Source: Ichthyophis bannanicus
Taxonomy: Eukaryota; Chordata; Amphibia; Gymnophiona; Ichthyophiidae
Reading direction: 5' to 3'
Assembly (NCBI GenBank): GCA_033557465.1
Contig: CM066033.1
Coordinates: 910,744,808 to 910,808,807 of the forward strand
DNA: 64,000 nt
In this document: in pieces, positions 44,600 through 55,641 of the stretch
Numbering within the stretch: the stretch's first letter is position 1
Layout of the letters: each line of letters opens with the position of its first letter
The notes under the pieces: generated by a model
The model's database searches: none
What the model was told of the DNA's origin: nothing
The model's input: the letters and a program-made list of their open reading frames with translations, nothing else
Program-made: the position numbers and the translations under genes

Positions 44600-46078
44600 G
44601 CCCCATCATGCTGAGCCTTGAAAAGGCAATGAGTGGTGTGGGTGGGAAGGCATAGAGAGGACCCTCCATCCACAGGATGAGGAATGCATCCTCTGCCACC
44701 CCTGAGGGGTGCAGTTGGTGGGAGCAGAAGCATGGCAGTTGAGTGTTGGTTGGACTCGTGAAGAAGTCCAGCAGCAGAACTCCCCAGAGTCAGAAGAGCT
44801 AAGAGGCCACCCTGGGGTCCAACCACCACTTGTTTGTCTTGAGGACCCTGCTCAGCTTGTCCGCTAGGGTGCTGAGCTGGCCTGGCAGATACACCGCCTG
44901 CAGGAGCAGAGAGCCACTGCCTCCTTACAAAGAGCATAGGACCCTGTGCCCCATGCTTGTTCATGTAGAAAATAGCTACCTGAATGTCCATTTGGACCAG
45001 CACTGACTGGTGCTGGAGGTAGTGGCGAAAGGCTCGGAGAGCCCTGGGTGCAGAGATCTTCGTAGTATGCACCCCAACCAAGCAGGGAGGTGCCAGTAGT
45101 GAGGACCCTCTGGTAATCGGGGGCCTGGAAGAGCATCCTTGCCTGGAGGTGCTGCGGAACCTGCCACCAGCCGAGGGAGTCCTCAAGTTGGAGGGTCACA
45201 GTCACCCTATCCCGCAGCCATCCAGTGACCTAGGTCCACTGGGAGTGGAGGCACCATTGGACTGCCCTCATGTAGAGGCAAGCATCCAGGATGATGTGGA
45301 CTATGGATGTCATGTGGCCCAGCAGATGTAGCAGGTGAGCAGACACGGTGAGTCTGTGTCGTAAGTCTGCAGTCGGCCCTGTCTTGAGGTAGGAATACTC
45401 TGGGCCTGAAGGCTGTTCAGGATGCTCTTATGAACTCCAGACACTGTGTCAGGAAGAGATGGGACTTGGGATGTTTTATGACAAACCTCAGATGGTGTAG
45501 GACGCAGATGATGCGTGCTGTGGCCTGTTGCACCTCAGCAGCTGAGCTGCCTCTGATGAGCCAGTCATCCAGATAGGGGAAGATCAAGGCCCCTTTGATG
45601 CGGAGATGTGCTGCGACCACCGCTAGGCACTTGGGGAGGAGGCCAGGCCAAACGGTAGGACTCTGTATTGGTAGTGCCCACCCACCACAAACCTGAGGTA
45701 TAGTCTATGGCTAGGATGGATGAGAATGTGTGTACACACATCCTTTAAGTCCAAGGAGCATAGCCAGTCTCCCTGCTGGAGGTATGGCAGCAAAGTCCCA
45801 AGGGAAAGCATCTTAAACTTCTCCCTCACCAGGAACCTGTTCAGGTCCTGCAGGTCTAGAATGGGCCTTAGGCCCCCTGTTCTTTTTGGTATGAGGAAGT
45901 ACCATGAATCAAACCTTTTGCTCCAGAGGTGTGGTAAGGGTTCCACCGTCTTGTCCTCAAGAAGGCCTGTGAGCTCCTCAGTAGCAAGATCTGGTGGAGG
46001 GAAGTCCTGGTGGGCTCTCTGGGGAAGAATGTAGGAGAGAGTCTGCTCCAAGTGGAGGAGGTAGCCCTCCTTGACCAC
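44600..46078 (-). pseudogene. DIRS-F reverse transcriptase and RNase H
   Basis: RT: FDSWYFLIPKRTGGLRPILD, LGTLLPYLQQGDWLCSLDLK (motif A Asp kept), YQYRVLPFGLASS, a frame change at about 45630, then LIFPYLDDWLIRGSS (YLDD intact) and RFVIKHPKSHLF. It is the only DIRS RT here with both motif A and motif C Asp residues. RNase H: TGTSLLGWGAYYEDL (Asp), LVQMDIQVAIFYMNKHGAQG, where the usual TDNQ is MDIQ, and a decayed LADKLSRV-like block. Confidence 0.76.
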
Positions 46079-46159
46079 CTGGAGGGCCCAAGTGTCGGTA
46101 GTGATATTTTACCACCGGTGGGCAAACAGAATCAGACATCCCCTGTGGGCTGTTGGGAT

Positions 46160-48110
46160 GGGCCTCCTTGGGGTGGAGAGGCTATGCCCAAGGAGTCAAA
46201 AACTGCCTCCAGGCTGTGACAGAGCCAGTGTCTGGGTTGTGGGAGGCTTCGGCTTATGAGGTTCATGCCCTTGTCCTTTGGCCTGCTGGGGAGGCTTGAT
46301 ACTGAGGGTAGTTTCCATAAGCTCTTCCCTTCCTCGAGTAAGTGGGCTTTTTACTTGGAGTCTTCCGTCGGGGAAGGGTGGTTGTCTTGGAGAGCCTAGT
46401 CCTCGTCAGGAATTCGGATCAACTCTGCAGCCTTATTTGTCATGGGTTTGCCAAAACGAGGTTCTCTCCTTAGCAGGGGACATCGACCAATTTATCCTGA
46501 ACCCATTGCTCCACGTCAGAAGACTGTAGCCAAGCCTGGCATCGGGCACCGGTGCCTGCTGTGTCTACTCTAGCAGCTGACTTGAAGCAGTCATATGCTG
46601 CTTAAGTCATAAATTTGAAGCACTCTCTGATGGCAGAGGACAGGTTCTGGAACCGTTGGAGGGGTTCCTCGGAGAGACCTGGCATGTCTGGATCTGGCCA
46701 ATGAGCATTGAGCCCTGGTAGCACTTCCTGCCCAGGGTATCCAAGGTGCGAGCCTTCCTACCTGGAGGTACCGAGGAGTGTGTCTTCTGGCTCTTGAGTC
46801 GACACATGGCAGACTCCACCACCATGGAGTTATGAGGCAGTTGTGCTGTCTGAAAGCCAGGGCTCCGGCAGACCCGAAACAGAGTCAAGCCGTCAGCTCA
46901 CAATGGGCACAGATACCAGTGTTTCCCACAGGTGGAGGAGCAGCTGTTCCAAGATCGGGAGGACAGGCACTGTAAGTGCCTCCTTTGGAGTGGCCTTGTA
47001 TTGAAGGATCTTGAGCTCCTCTGTGTGAGAGTCCTCTTCCGACTCAGTGTCAAATGACAATGCCTTTGACATGTCCCGCACAAATTTGAGGACCAGTACC
47101 GGGTCTCAGAGGGAGAGGGGTCCGAGGGCACGTTATGGTAGCAACAGGTGTCCAGAGATTCCTCGTCCTCGATCTCCCAGTCCGACTCATAGTTGGTGGA
47201 GGAGTCGAGGCCAGGCCGGGTTGTGAGGTCGGGCCCTGAGCCTGACCATCTGTGCCCATCAGAGGCTCTATGGGCGGAGCCACAGCTGTTCATCAGGGAA
47301 GACCTCTGTCCCAAGGATTGAGATAGAGACTGGTGTCGAGGATCAACTCGAGGCTAATGGCACTCAAGGTCTGGCTTGATGTCCACGGAGGTTCTTGAGG
47401 TCGAGGCCCCAGTGGTCTGGGTACATGACCTGGCAGAACAAGGCATCAAGGCCTGCTGCTGGACCATGAAGGCAGACAAGCTGTGCTCTAAGGCTGCCAA
47501 TTCTGGTCTCCAGTCCAGATGGCTCCCGCAGCCTTTGGCACAGGCATCATGGATCTCTCGCCTGGCTCTGACGAGGGGGGAGTCCTCGACCAGGTTGGCC
47601 TTGGGGGTCCAAGGCTGGTCACCAGAGGCCGATGATTCCTTTTGGGTGACCTTGTTTGGTCACTTTCCCTCTGATCCCTCAGTCACGGCGTGGACTGCAG
47701 GACTTACTCATCTTCCCTGACTTGTCCACGAATGCTGCCCTTGAGGATTTCTTCCTCTTCTTGTACTCCACCTCCACGGTGCTCTGCTCAGAGGACCCAC
47801 GGCCTCGGTCGGAGGTGGTAGGGTCACTTCGTGGCTCCAGATGGGGCCTTGGAGCGTGGTATCACTGGAGACTCTGGGGCAGATTCTGGCCTTTAGAAGA
47901 TCTTGTCATGCTGCTGCTGATGACTCTTAATGGCCTTGGAGGTCATCTTTTTACAAAGGCTGCCATCCAAGGGGTTGTGGTCCACTCCGAGGCAATGGAG
48001 GCAGCATTCATGTGTGTCGGTGAGGAACATGGTCCATGAACAGCGATCACATTTCTTGAAGCTGTTGGCAGAGGCTGGGGAGGTCCAAGACCTGGGGCTC
48101 TGCCATTGAA
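46160..48110 (-). pseudogene. DIRS-F gag
   Basis: N-terminus at about 48080-47940: SFKKCDRCSWTMFLTDTHEC, CLHCLGVDHNPLDG, LCKKMTSKAI; one of the Cys positions is lost. Middle: RDMSKALSFDTESEED (about 47080), ILEQLLLHLWETLVSVPIVS, then QLPHNSMVVESAMCRLKSQK and SSVPPGRKARTLDTLGRKCY (46700-46830). C-terminal ENLVLAKPMTNKAA-like block near 46440. Frameshifts throughout. Confidence 0.73.
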
Positions 48111-48288
48111 AAGGGTGCAAAACCGTGCTGGTCAAAAGAAAAGAAAATGCGAACCAGAGACGTGATGCCGAGACAAGCGAGCTCAGTGGTGGGAAGGGGA
48201 ATGGGTAGGTGACTGGGGAAGAAAGCATCCAAGAAAAAAAACTAACTCTTTTTTTTCCGGAGGAAAAAATGACACGTCTAGTGGGCTC

Positions 48289-48659
48289 CACTGTTCCCTC
48301 TAAACTGTGCGCGCGTGCGCGCGCACACACCTCGCCGAGCGAGCGCACATACTTTACAACAGAGCGCACAAAAATTACGGCTCTGATTCTGATAGAAAAC
48401 AACACAGATGTCTTAAAATTTAAAAGTTATGATTGTAATTACTAGAAATTTCCCGCTTCATTTAGTAATTGTCTATTTTCATTTAATTTGATTAAAATCA
48501 ATGTGGTGTACATACTGTATTCTGATGTGTAGTCAAATTTTAAAGTATATAACTCTGAGTGTCATTATGTGGCGCACAAAAATGTAACCTTCCTTCAAAA
48601 GCTGCACACAGCTGATATTTTATGCGCACAGAGCCTACAGAAAATTAGAGGGAACATTG
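48289..48659. mobile_element. Non-autonomous hAT MITE, 371 bp
   Basis: The 8-bp duplication GTGGGCTC flanks it (48281-48288 and 48660-48667), and termini are CACTGTTCCCTCTAA and TTAGAGGGAACATTG. It has no coding capacity. Near the left end is a CG/CA-rich tract (gcgcgcgtgcgcgcgcacac). The same family occurs at 55294-55641. Confidence 0.9.
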
Positions 48660-48846
48660 GTGGGCTCCATGGAAAAAAGAAGATTGAGGCAAGATAGCAC
48701 CCTTGGGTGGGAAGGGGACCGCACATGCGTGGTGCACCTCCCAAAGGCTTTCTTTGAAAGCTGGGAAGAAGCTTCTGCGAAAGGGTCTGTCGGCAACAAT
48801 GTCACCCATATGTGAGGACCGACTTCCTGCTTGTTCCTGGAGAAAC

Positions 48847-49170
48847 AAAGGGCAGTTCAGTTGAGGGGGCAACATGGGCACATGCCCTTGTTGGTTGTAA
48901 CAAATTTAAAAAAAAAATAAAGAAGGACAGAATGGGACATGTTTGAAATGCATTTAATATCTGTTTTATAGTAGTAATTATGGTAGTATTCCCAAAGCTG
49001 TGAGCGGTCTGCACAATATTTTCGCTGCCTCTAAGGGATATCTGCTCAAATAACCAGAATAAATAATTTAACTTCAAGTAACCATCAGCTGGAAAAGCTG
49101 AATAAAAAGCTGTTTTAAAGATCAAAGTATTCTTTGCGCATGCTTTGGAAAGAACTAGTTAATTCTGTAA
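48847..49170. other. No gene seen
   Basis: Non-coding sequence between DIRS-F and the next CR1 fragment, with one A-run at about 48908-48920. Confidence 0.4.
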
Positions 49171-49720
49171 AGGTTCAGAGAAGAGCCACCAAAATTGTAA
49201 AGGGGATGGAAGGATACTCCTATGAAGAAAGGCTAAAAAGGTTAGGGCTCTTTAACCTTGAAAAGAGACGGCTGAGGGGAGATATGATAGAAGTCTATAA
49301 ATTAATGAACGGAGTGGAACGGGTAAACGTAGATCGATTGTTTAGGTTATCAGAATATAGAAAGACTAGGGGACATGCAATGAAGCTACAGGGTAAACTA
49401 TTTAAGACTAATAAAAGAAAATATTTCTTCACTCAACATGTAATCAAACTCTGGAATTTGTTACCGGAGGATCTGGTAAAGGCTGTTAGTGTAGCTGGGT
49501 TTAAAAAAGGTTTGGACAAGTTCCTGGAGGAAAGGTCCATAAACCATTATTAAGAAGGGACCCAGGATATCAATGCTTGACCCAGTACAAGCATTATGGA
49601 ACCTGTGTCTTTTGGGGGAAACTGCTAGGTACGTATGACCTAGATTGGTCACTGTTGGAAACAGGATACTGAGCTTGATGGACCTTGGTCTGACCCAGTA
49701 TGGCATATCTAATGTTCTTA
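49171..49720 (+). mobile_element. CR1-like LINE 3' fragment with exact ends
   Basis: TGTAA flanks the insert (49166-49170 and 49721-49725). It starts at the codons for VQRRATK and ends with ggcatatctaatgttctta. The reading frame is open to the TAA at 49551-49553 ([38 protein letters not shown]), followed by the 3' UTR. Low divergence from copy 2 and the open frame suggest a recent insertion. Confidence 0.9.
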
Positions 49721-49725
49721 TGTAA

Positions 49726-50462
49726 GTCTAAGACTTAATAACAAAACCATACAAGCTTAATTATGCCTACTATTTTTCTGGAACTTTCAAAATGTACATA
49801 CAGTAAGTGATACAACTGGCTAGCAAACAGTGGATGGGAAGTGGTGAGATTAGGGAAAGGCTCCCCCCATCTCTTTCATGTGAAGGGCCATCTAGAACAT
49901 TTCAAATCACTGAGAAAACCAGAGGGATAGGGTTCCTTCAGACAAGATTTGTTGATCTTTATGTTTTTCCGGGTCATGCTGCATCTTCGTAGATTTGTTG
50001 AGCTGAGGGGGTTGAGAGAATGGGGAAACCATGTCTGGCCCTTTCAGTGATTTCAAATGCTGTGGAAGGAGGGGGGTGGGGGCAGGGTCCCCAGAGTTCT
50101 GGCAGATAATCGTACTGCTTCCCCCTATCCCCAGTATCTGCACCCTTTGGAAGAGTGGAAGATGGGCATATGGTATGGGCATGTGACACATTCTCTCCCA
50201 CCCACACACCCCCTTCTTCCTTACTTCCTTTTACCCCCTTACCCTCTCCTTTCGTTCCTATCATGCCTCTCTCACCTGCACCAGGGAAACCTTCCCCACA
50301 CACTCCAGGTCCTGCAGCTATGGAGAAGGGAGACAAACATACGCTACCCCTTCCTATATCACCAAGAGCAGGGAGGATCCCATCTCCTGGCAGTGCTCAG
50401 CTGATAGCACCATCTAATACCAAAACCCAGAACTAAATATATCCAAAAATCAAAATCAGGTC
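49726..50462. other. No gene seen; part is pyrimidine-rich
   Basis: Probably unique sequence. 50200-50300 is C/T-rich and gives proline-rich frames that I regard as chance. Confidence 0.4.
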
Positions 50463-50628
50463 AAAAACACCATCTAAACAAAGAAAACTTTTTTGTCGGA
50501 ACCACCAGCCCAGTAGAGAGGAGAAATCCCTCCCACCGCTGTGGCCTTTCCTTTTTAATCATTAAATTTAATAAAACAGCATTCACTTAGCTGAAATTGT
50601 AGAGCAAAGGCCACTTCCACCCAAACAG

Positions 50629-50704
50629 CAATGCCAGGAACATGATGTGGCACGTTTCAGGGTAATTCCCGTACTACCCCTGCATCAGGTCAAAACACTG
50701 CTAG
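50629..50704 (-). ncRNA. Second hammerhead-like fold in the left repeat
   Basis: The inverted counterpart on the minus strand reads CTGATGCA, GGGGTA, TACCCT, GAAAC, then GTGCCACATC. Stem II has one G-U pair, stem III one mismatch, and the cleavage triplet is ATC. It lies on the same strand as the GIY-YIG frame and downstream of it. More decayed than the right copy. Confidence 0.5.
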
Positions 50705-50899
50705 ACAGCCAAAATGCTTTAAAGCTGATCTCTGAAAAGAACGGGTTTTTATTCTGTGGCGTCCACAACGTGAGCACATCTGATCTTGATCAGTCAATAT
50801 GATTGGCAATCCGGAGAGCCTATCAGAGCTAAAAGGGGAAGAATCACTGAACAGAGACCACCCCCCAAGGTCTGATGACATAAAAAAGATTATAAAATG

Positions 50900-51669
50900 G
50901 TATGCCAATCCACCTGTTGATTTAAACCCCGTGGATGTACCGTGTCTAAGCGAAAAATCCACCTCTGTTCCAAATATTGCAAAGCTTGAAGACGATTACC
51001 CCCCCGGGGGTTCGATGGTACAAAATCCAGAATTCACCAATAAAGCATCTCAAAAGTATGAGATCTAGTTAAACAGTGGTCCACCATCGGGGCTGATGTA
51101 GATTTGGTGCGCAGTCTGGAAGCATGTTCGCCCAACCGGATTTTGAAAGGTCTGGATGTCCGTCCCACATAATAAAGATTGCAAGGACAGAGGATCAGAT
51201 ACACCACAAAAGATGAGGTGCAGCTGGTTCTCCAACGGGTTTGATAAATTATTTGAGTGTGGTTGTCAATCCACAACAAGCCCGAAATGGTGTTTGAGCA
51301 AAAAATACAGTCGCCACAAGGGAAATGTCCTGCTGGATCATGGAAAGCAATAGGGCGGTCAATAACTGCCGTAGTGTGCACCATCAAATCTCACAGATTA
51401 GATTTTCGGGAATAAGCTATTTGTAACTTTTTCCTAAAACAGGTGTGTAGACCCAAAATGGGCCAATATTGATGTAAAATGCCTACTATCTTCGAGGATC
51501 CCTTCATATAAGGAAAACCCCCTATGATATTCTCTTGTGGGGATTTTGGGGCCGAGCCCAGTAAAAGCCATTCTCTGTGAACATGACAGGCCCGTTTGTA
51601 TGCCAGCCAGACTACCCGTTGTGGATAGCCTCTCATCAGTAATCGAGTACTCAAATCTTGCGCATGCAT
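50900..51669 (-). pseudogene. Penelope-like ORF C-terminus with GIY-YIG endonuclease
   Basis: The first frame (51391-51669) has LLMRGYPQRVVWLAYKRA and GILHQYWPILGLHTC, blocks that follow the RT in Penelope-like elements. After one in-frame TGA (51391-51393) it continues in the same frame: PCGDCIFC, then VVYLILCPCNLYYVGRTSRP with FKIRLGEH. VVYLI and YYVG are the GIY and YIG strands, and the Arg of KIRLGEH is at the usual catalytic position. Two Cys between the strands and later His residues fit the zinc-binding pattern of this family. A further part near 50945 reads HPRGLNQQVDW, like the usual end. Confidence 0.82.
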
Positions 51670-51910
51670 TTTAAAATCAGCAAAATGAGTACAATTCCGA
51701 CGGAGGCGTAAAAATTGACCAAACGGCAGCCCCCGTTTAAGTGCAGGCGGATGAAAGCTATCAAATCGTAAAAGAGTGTCATGTTCACATTTCCCTTGTG
51801 GCGACTGTATTTTTTACTCAAACACCAAGATCAGCTGTGCTCACGTTGTGGACCCCACAGAATAAAAACCGTTCTTTTCAGAGATCAGCTTTAAAGCATT
51901 CTGGCTGCCT

Positions 51911-51987
51911 AGCAGTGTTTTGACCTGATGCAGGGGTAGTACGGGAATTACCCCGAAACGTGCCACGTCGTGTTCCTGGCATTGCTG
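51911..51987 (+). ncRNA. Hammerhead-ribozyme-like fold in the right repeat
   Basis: Core box CTGATG (51925-51930) is followed by stem II GGGGTA/TACCCC (51933-51938 with 51949-51954) and GAAAC (51955-51959). Stem III is ACGT-GCC-ACGT and the cleavage triplet is GTC (51967-51969). Stem I can form from AC/GT next to the core and AGCAGTG (51911-51917) with CATTGCT beyond an internal loop. The core has CA where canonical CUGAUGA has a single A, an extra base also present in the other arm. Activity is uncertain. Confidence 0.6.
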
Positions 51988-52153
51988 TTTGGGTGGAAGC
52001 GGCCCTTGCTCTACAATTTCAGCTAAGTGAATGCTGTTTTATTAAATTTAATGATTAAAAAGGAAAGGCCATAGCAGTGGGAGGGATTTCTCCTCTCTAC
52101 TGGGCTGGCTGTTCCAACAAAAAAAGTTTTCTTTGTTTAGATGGTGTTTTTGA

Positions 52154-53394
52154 GTGCTCAACTGATGACATGTGCAAACTGGGATGACTGCGGAAATCAG
52201 AGGCAGATTCACTTTTAGCAGTCCCATGTTTCAGAAGCAGTGGTTATTTTCGGCCTCATCACTCGTGTACCTTATTACTGGTGTTGCTCCCACTTAATTG
52301 GGAGAAGGAGATTGAGGGAGAGGCATCTCACAAACTCCTAGCTGAAATTCCCAAGCTACCAGAGCAGGGGAGAGAAGGCAGCTGGATCGAGCACATGAAC
52401 AAAAATTAAATCCTGCTCTGCACACCAGATTTAATGTGGGGATATGAAAAGCATGGAGGGCCAGGAAACTTACTCTGAAGTTGCAGATTGGGGGAGTGAA
52501 AGAGACTTCTCGTAGTAGTATTTTTCTTTCCAATGTGTCTTCTTTCTGATGATCTGTGGGCAATTATACTTTGTAGCTAGAAAAATATTTAACACCATAA
52601 TCTGCAAAATGGTTTAGAAGAATTTCTAAAGACGTTTCCTGATGGCACAGATATAAAATCCCCCGTCACTGCATGATAACCTGGTGCTATGTTAACATAC
52701 GAGTCTACAGCTAAGCTACATTTTAAGCTCTGAAGGATACACTTAAGATTTCAACATGGACATTTTAGTAAAAAGTGCATTAGTTAATAACAAAAGCAAC
52801 AAAAAAATAAATGCCCATCACAGAGCATGTAAGGAAAACACTAAGAAAACTCACTGCAGTCCCAGATGACCTTAAAGTATGCTACATTTCCATGATCAGA
52901 CATAGTTGAAGGGGTTTTAGATGACCAGCATCTGCAGCGAAGTGAAGCCACTAAGACTTCTGGGGTTGTCTCACTGTTGTGATTATCAGAAAATTCAGAG
53001 CTCTCACACCACCAAGTTCCAGTGGGGCTATGCTCAGTACAAGCTCATTCATGGTTCCATAGGTATGACCCTTAGTACAGACACAGATCTGCACAAAATA
53101 AAGGCATAAAGATACTGTGCTTAGGGATTCACGCTGATTTTCATGAAGACTCTTCTTTTTGGTTCTCTCTTCAAAATAAGAATTTCTGTTGCGTAACTGT
53201 CAATTATTGGAATGCTATTTAAACAATCACACAGGAAAGCAAGTACCTCCAAGCAGGTTGGGAGCTGCTTTATCTTGCAAAGCAGTCTGCTGTTGGTGAA
53301 GATACTAACATGTCTCCCATTTACTGCAAAGGGGCAGCATGACTGCTCTGTGGCTGCAGCATAAAATGGATACTTCCACTAGAAAAAGAGGAGA
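52154..53394. other. Downstream flank of the hydrolase gene, no other gene seen
   Basis: Mostly unique-looking, AT-balanced sequence. No open frame of note and no repeat family recognised. It lies 3' of the ABHD-type gene. Confidence 0.4.
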
Positions 53395-53828
53395 ACTCGT
53401 TTTGAGCTACAGTTTATTGTCTAACCTGGCAGGAACTTTCAAGTAACTGGACAATACATCAATTTATACTTCAAATGTTAGATTTTCCCTATAAAAACCT
53501 GGTTCTACAATCAAACCTAGCTGAAGCCTGTCCTTGGAATTTTAAATCTTTATGAGCATGGGCTCTCAGGCCTGAACCTCAGAAAGAGAGACACAGAACT
53601 CATTTCTTCCTTATCTTTCTTTGCCTTTGCTAGCCAAGTCTCCATTATTGGTGATCAGACTCAGCTCCTCTTGGTGTTCAAACACTGCACAGACAAACTG
53701 CCGAAACACACGGTCCATGTAATTTTCATGCCGTGGGTAGAGGCCTTCTAAGAAGCCAATGTGCCCTCCATGCATGGTCACCAGCAAAGCCACATTAGCG
53801 ATCGTCTGAGCCAGATCTAGCGGAATCG
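53395..53828 (-). CDS. ABHD3: Last exon of an ABHD1/ABHD3-type hydrolase (coding 53611-53828, then 3' UTR)
   Basis: On the minus strand a polypyrimidine tract and AG acceptor (ctgtttttcttttttgcag, ending at 53829) precede an open exon. The coding sequence reads IPLDLAQTIANVALLVTMHG, GHIGFLEGLYPRHENYMDRV and FRQFVCAVFEHQEEL, then a polar tail and a TAA. GGHIGFLEG carries the catalytic His of the ABHD1/2/3 family. These alpha/beta-hydrolases are membrane-anchored; ABHD3 is a lipase of medium-chain phosphatidylcholines. ABHD1 has a similar end, so the symbol is tentative. AATAAA lies at 53413-53418 (minus), so the 3' UTR is about 200 bp. Earlier exons must lie above 53828, beyond an intron that carries the hAT and DIRS-G. 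I found none in the window. Confidence 0.82.
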
Positions 53829-53829
53829 C

Positions 53830-54278
53830 TGCAAAAAAGAAAAACAGAACTAGATGAGAGAAGTGCAGCACTTTTTTTGTTAACTAAATATGTTTTAATA
53901 GTATATTTTTCTGCAGTCACATATGGACTAGAGTGGTGGAGACCAAACAGTATAGCAATCTTCTCTTGCCATAAAAAGAATGTAACTGTGGGAGAACACT
54001 TTCTAACTGCATTCCATGATTGTAACTATACAGCTAACTCCATTTGGCCAAAAAATGTATACATTTTTCACTTTTTCCCTTCCAAAAATCTACTCTCTCC
54101 CCTAATTTGAAATTCAAACACTATCATGCATGCTGTAATGTAGAGTTCTCAATTCAATACTTACTGAAAAGTCATTTTACACCCACATTCAAGAGTGCCT
54201 TAGGAAAGAAATTTGCTCAGTGGGGTGAAGAGCTAGGGGAGACAGGGAGATGCCCTTTCCCACTGAAATTCACTAGAG
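53830..54278. other. Intron sequence 5' of the last exon
   Basis: Follows from the splice acceptor at 53829. No coding or repeat structure seen up to the hAT target duplication at 54271-54278. Confidence 0.5.
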
Positions 54279-54436
54279 CAGCGGTTCTCAACCTGTGGGT
54301 CGTGACCCCCCATAGGAGTCGCCACAGGATTTAGCAGGGGTCACCTCGTCTCCGCCAAGTTAAAAAAACAAAACAAAACGCACACAAGTTGCTGCCACTG
54401 CCACGTCTGCTTCTCGGCAACAGCAAACTCACCCCC

Positions 54437-54696
54437 CTTCCTTCTGATGCAGCCACAGCTCCCTGCCTCTTAGGGAACTGTGGCTATGCCTGTAATATCG
54501 TTGCGAAGCCTCCCTGTCTCTCGACAGGCTCTGTGCAGCATTGTCCCGCCTCCAAAGGAAGTGGTAAAGAACTTCCTTTGGAGGCGGGACAATGCTGCAC
54601 AGAGCCCGTCGAGAGACAGGGAGGCTCCGCAACGATTTTACAGCACAGCCGCGGTTCCCTAAGAGGCGGGGAGCTGCGGCTGCATTAGAAGGAAGG
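54437..54696. repeat. Long near-perfect palindrome inside the hAT
   Basis: Arms of about 126 bp (54437-54562 and 54571-54696) face each other across an 8-base loop (ggtaaaga). Shared parts include gcattgtcccgcctccaaag, ctgtctctcgac and ctccctgcctcttagggaac. Few mismatches. As RNA it would form a long hairpin. Confidence 0.88.
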
Positions 54697-54764
54697 CAGA
54701 CATGGGGAGAGGTGATGAGGGGGCAGGGAACCTGCAACATGGCTGACATCGACAGGGGGAGGGG

Positions 54765-55060
54765 GCTGTTATGGATGGATGGATGGAGGGGGGCTGACAT
54801 GGACAGAGGGAGGGAGGGGGCTGATATGGATGGAGGCTGACATGGACAGAGGGGGCCAACATGGAGGGATGGAGGGCAGCTGACATGGAGGGAGGGAGCT
54901 GATATGGATGGATGGAGAGAGGGGGGCTGATATGGATGGATGGATGGATGGAGGGAGGGGGGCTGACGTGGACAGAGGGAGGGAGGGGGCTGATATGGAT
55001 GGATGGATGGAGGCAGGGAGGGAGGGGGCTGACATGGAGGGAGGGAGGCTGGCAGAGACA
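54765..55060 (+). repeat. GGAT/GGAG-rich minisatellite
   Basis: Variable units built from gatggatggatggaggggggctgacatgga repeat about ten times. The proline-rich frames on the minus strand come from this repeat. Confidence 0.85.
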
Positions 55061-55293
55061 AAGGGACATACTGGACAGACGGGATAAATGCTGGACAGAG
55101 ACGAGAGACAGTGCGGTTTAGGATTATAATGGGCTGATGGGGGAGCTAGCACTGGTAATGGGCAGATGGGGGGGCTAGGACTGGTAATGGGTTGATTAGG
55201 GAAGGCTAGGACTGGGAATGGACTGATAAAGGGGGGGTTGGGACTGGTAATGGGCTGATTAGGGGAGCCTAGCACTGGTAATGGGGTTGAGGG

Positions 55294-55641
55294 CACTGTT
55301 CCCTCTAAGCTGTGCGCGTGTGCGCGCGCACACACCTTGCCGAGTGAACGCACATACTTTACAACAGAGCGCACAAAAATTACGGATCTGATTCTGATAG
55401 AAAACAACACAGACATCTTAAAATTTAAAAGTTGTTGTGTATTTACGATTTTCACAAGTTCTACAATATTTTCTAGTGCAATCAATGTGGTGTAAATACT
55501 GTATTCTGACGTGTAGTCAAATTTTAAAGTATATAAGACAGAGTGTTGTTATGTGGCGCACAAAAATTTAACCTTCCTTCAAAAGCTGCACAGCTGATAT
55601 TTTATGCGCACACAGCCTACAGAAAATTAGAGGGAACATTG
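55294..55641. mobile_element. Non-autonomous hAT MITE, 348 bp, nested in the larger hAT
   Basis: GTTGAGGG flanks it (55286-55293 and 55642-55649). Ends CACTGTTCCCTCTAA and TTAGAGGGAACATTG match those at 48289-48659, and the interior is closely similar (cacatactttacaacagagc). It inserted into the G-rich minisatellite of the host hAT. Confidence 0.9.

Larger units (their letters stand above)
42993..48846 (-). mobile_element. DIRS-F, complete order of parts
   Basis: On the minus strand the left terminal repeat is at about 48846-48668, then gag, RT, RNase H, YR, the internal complementary region (about 43250-43143) and the right terminal repeat (43140-42993, ending tgtaacagctgttctctggg inverted). 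A hAT MITE at 48289-48659 sits between the left repeat and gag. All modules are present, each with frameshifts or stops. It is the best single locus for reconstructing module order. Confidence 0.82.
50463..52153 (-). mobile_element. Penelope-like element remnant between inverted repeats
   Basis: A core of about 1 kb with the end of a Penelope-like ORF is flanked by two inverted copies of a segment of about 330 bp (50463-50790 and 51826-52153). The arms share cacttagctgaaattgtaga, aaatttaataaaacagcatt and a block around cctgatgcaggggtagtacg. Penelope-like elements are known for terminal repeats in direct or inverted order and for hammerhead ribozymes within them. The RT domain is absent; only the region after it and the GIY-YIG endonuclease remain. 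Confidence 0.82.

Noticed and set aside
50057..50436. Pro-rich plus-strand frames of 93-115 codons
   Set aside because: Overlapping frames in a C/T-rich tract, with no domain, splice or start context.
54429..55485. Long Pro/Ser-rich minus-strand frames of 136-238 codons
   Set aside because: Translation of GGAT and G-rich minisatellites and of the palindrome inside the hAT.
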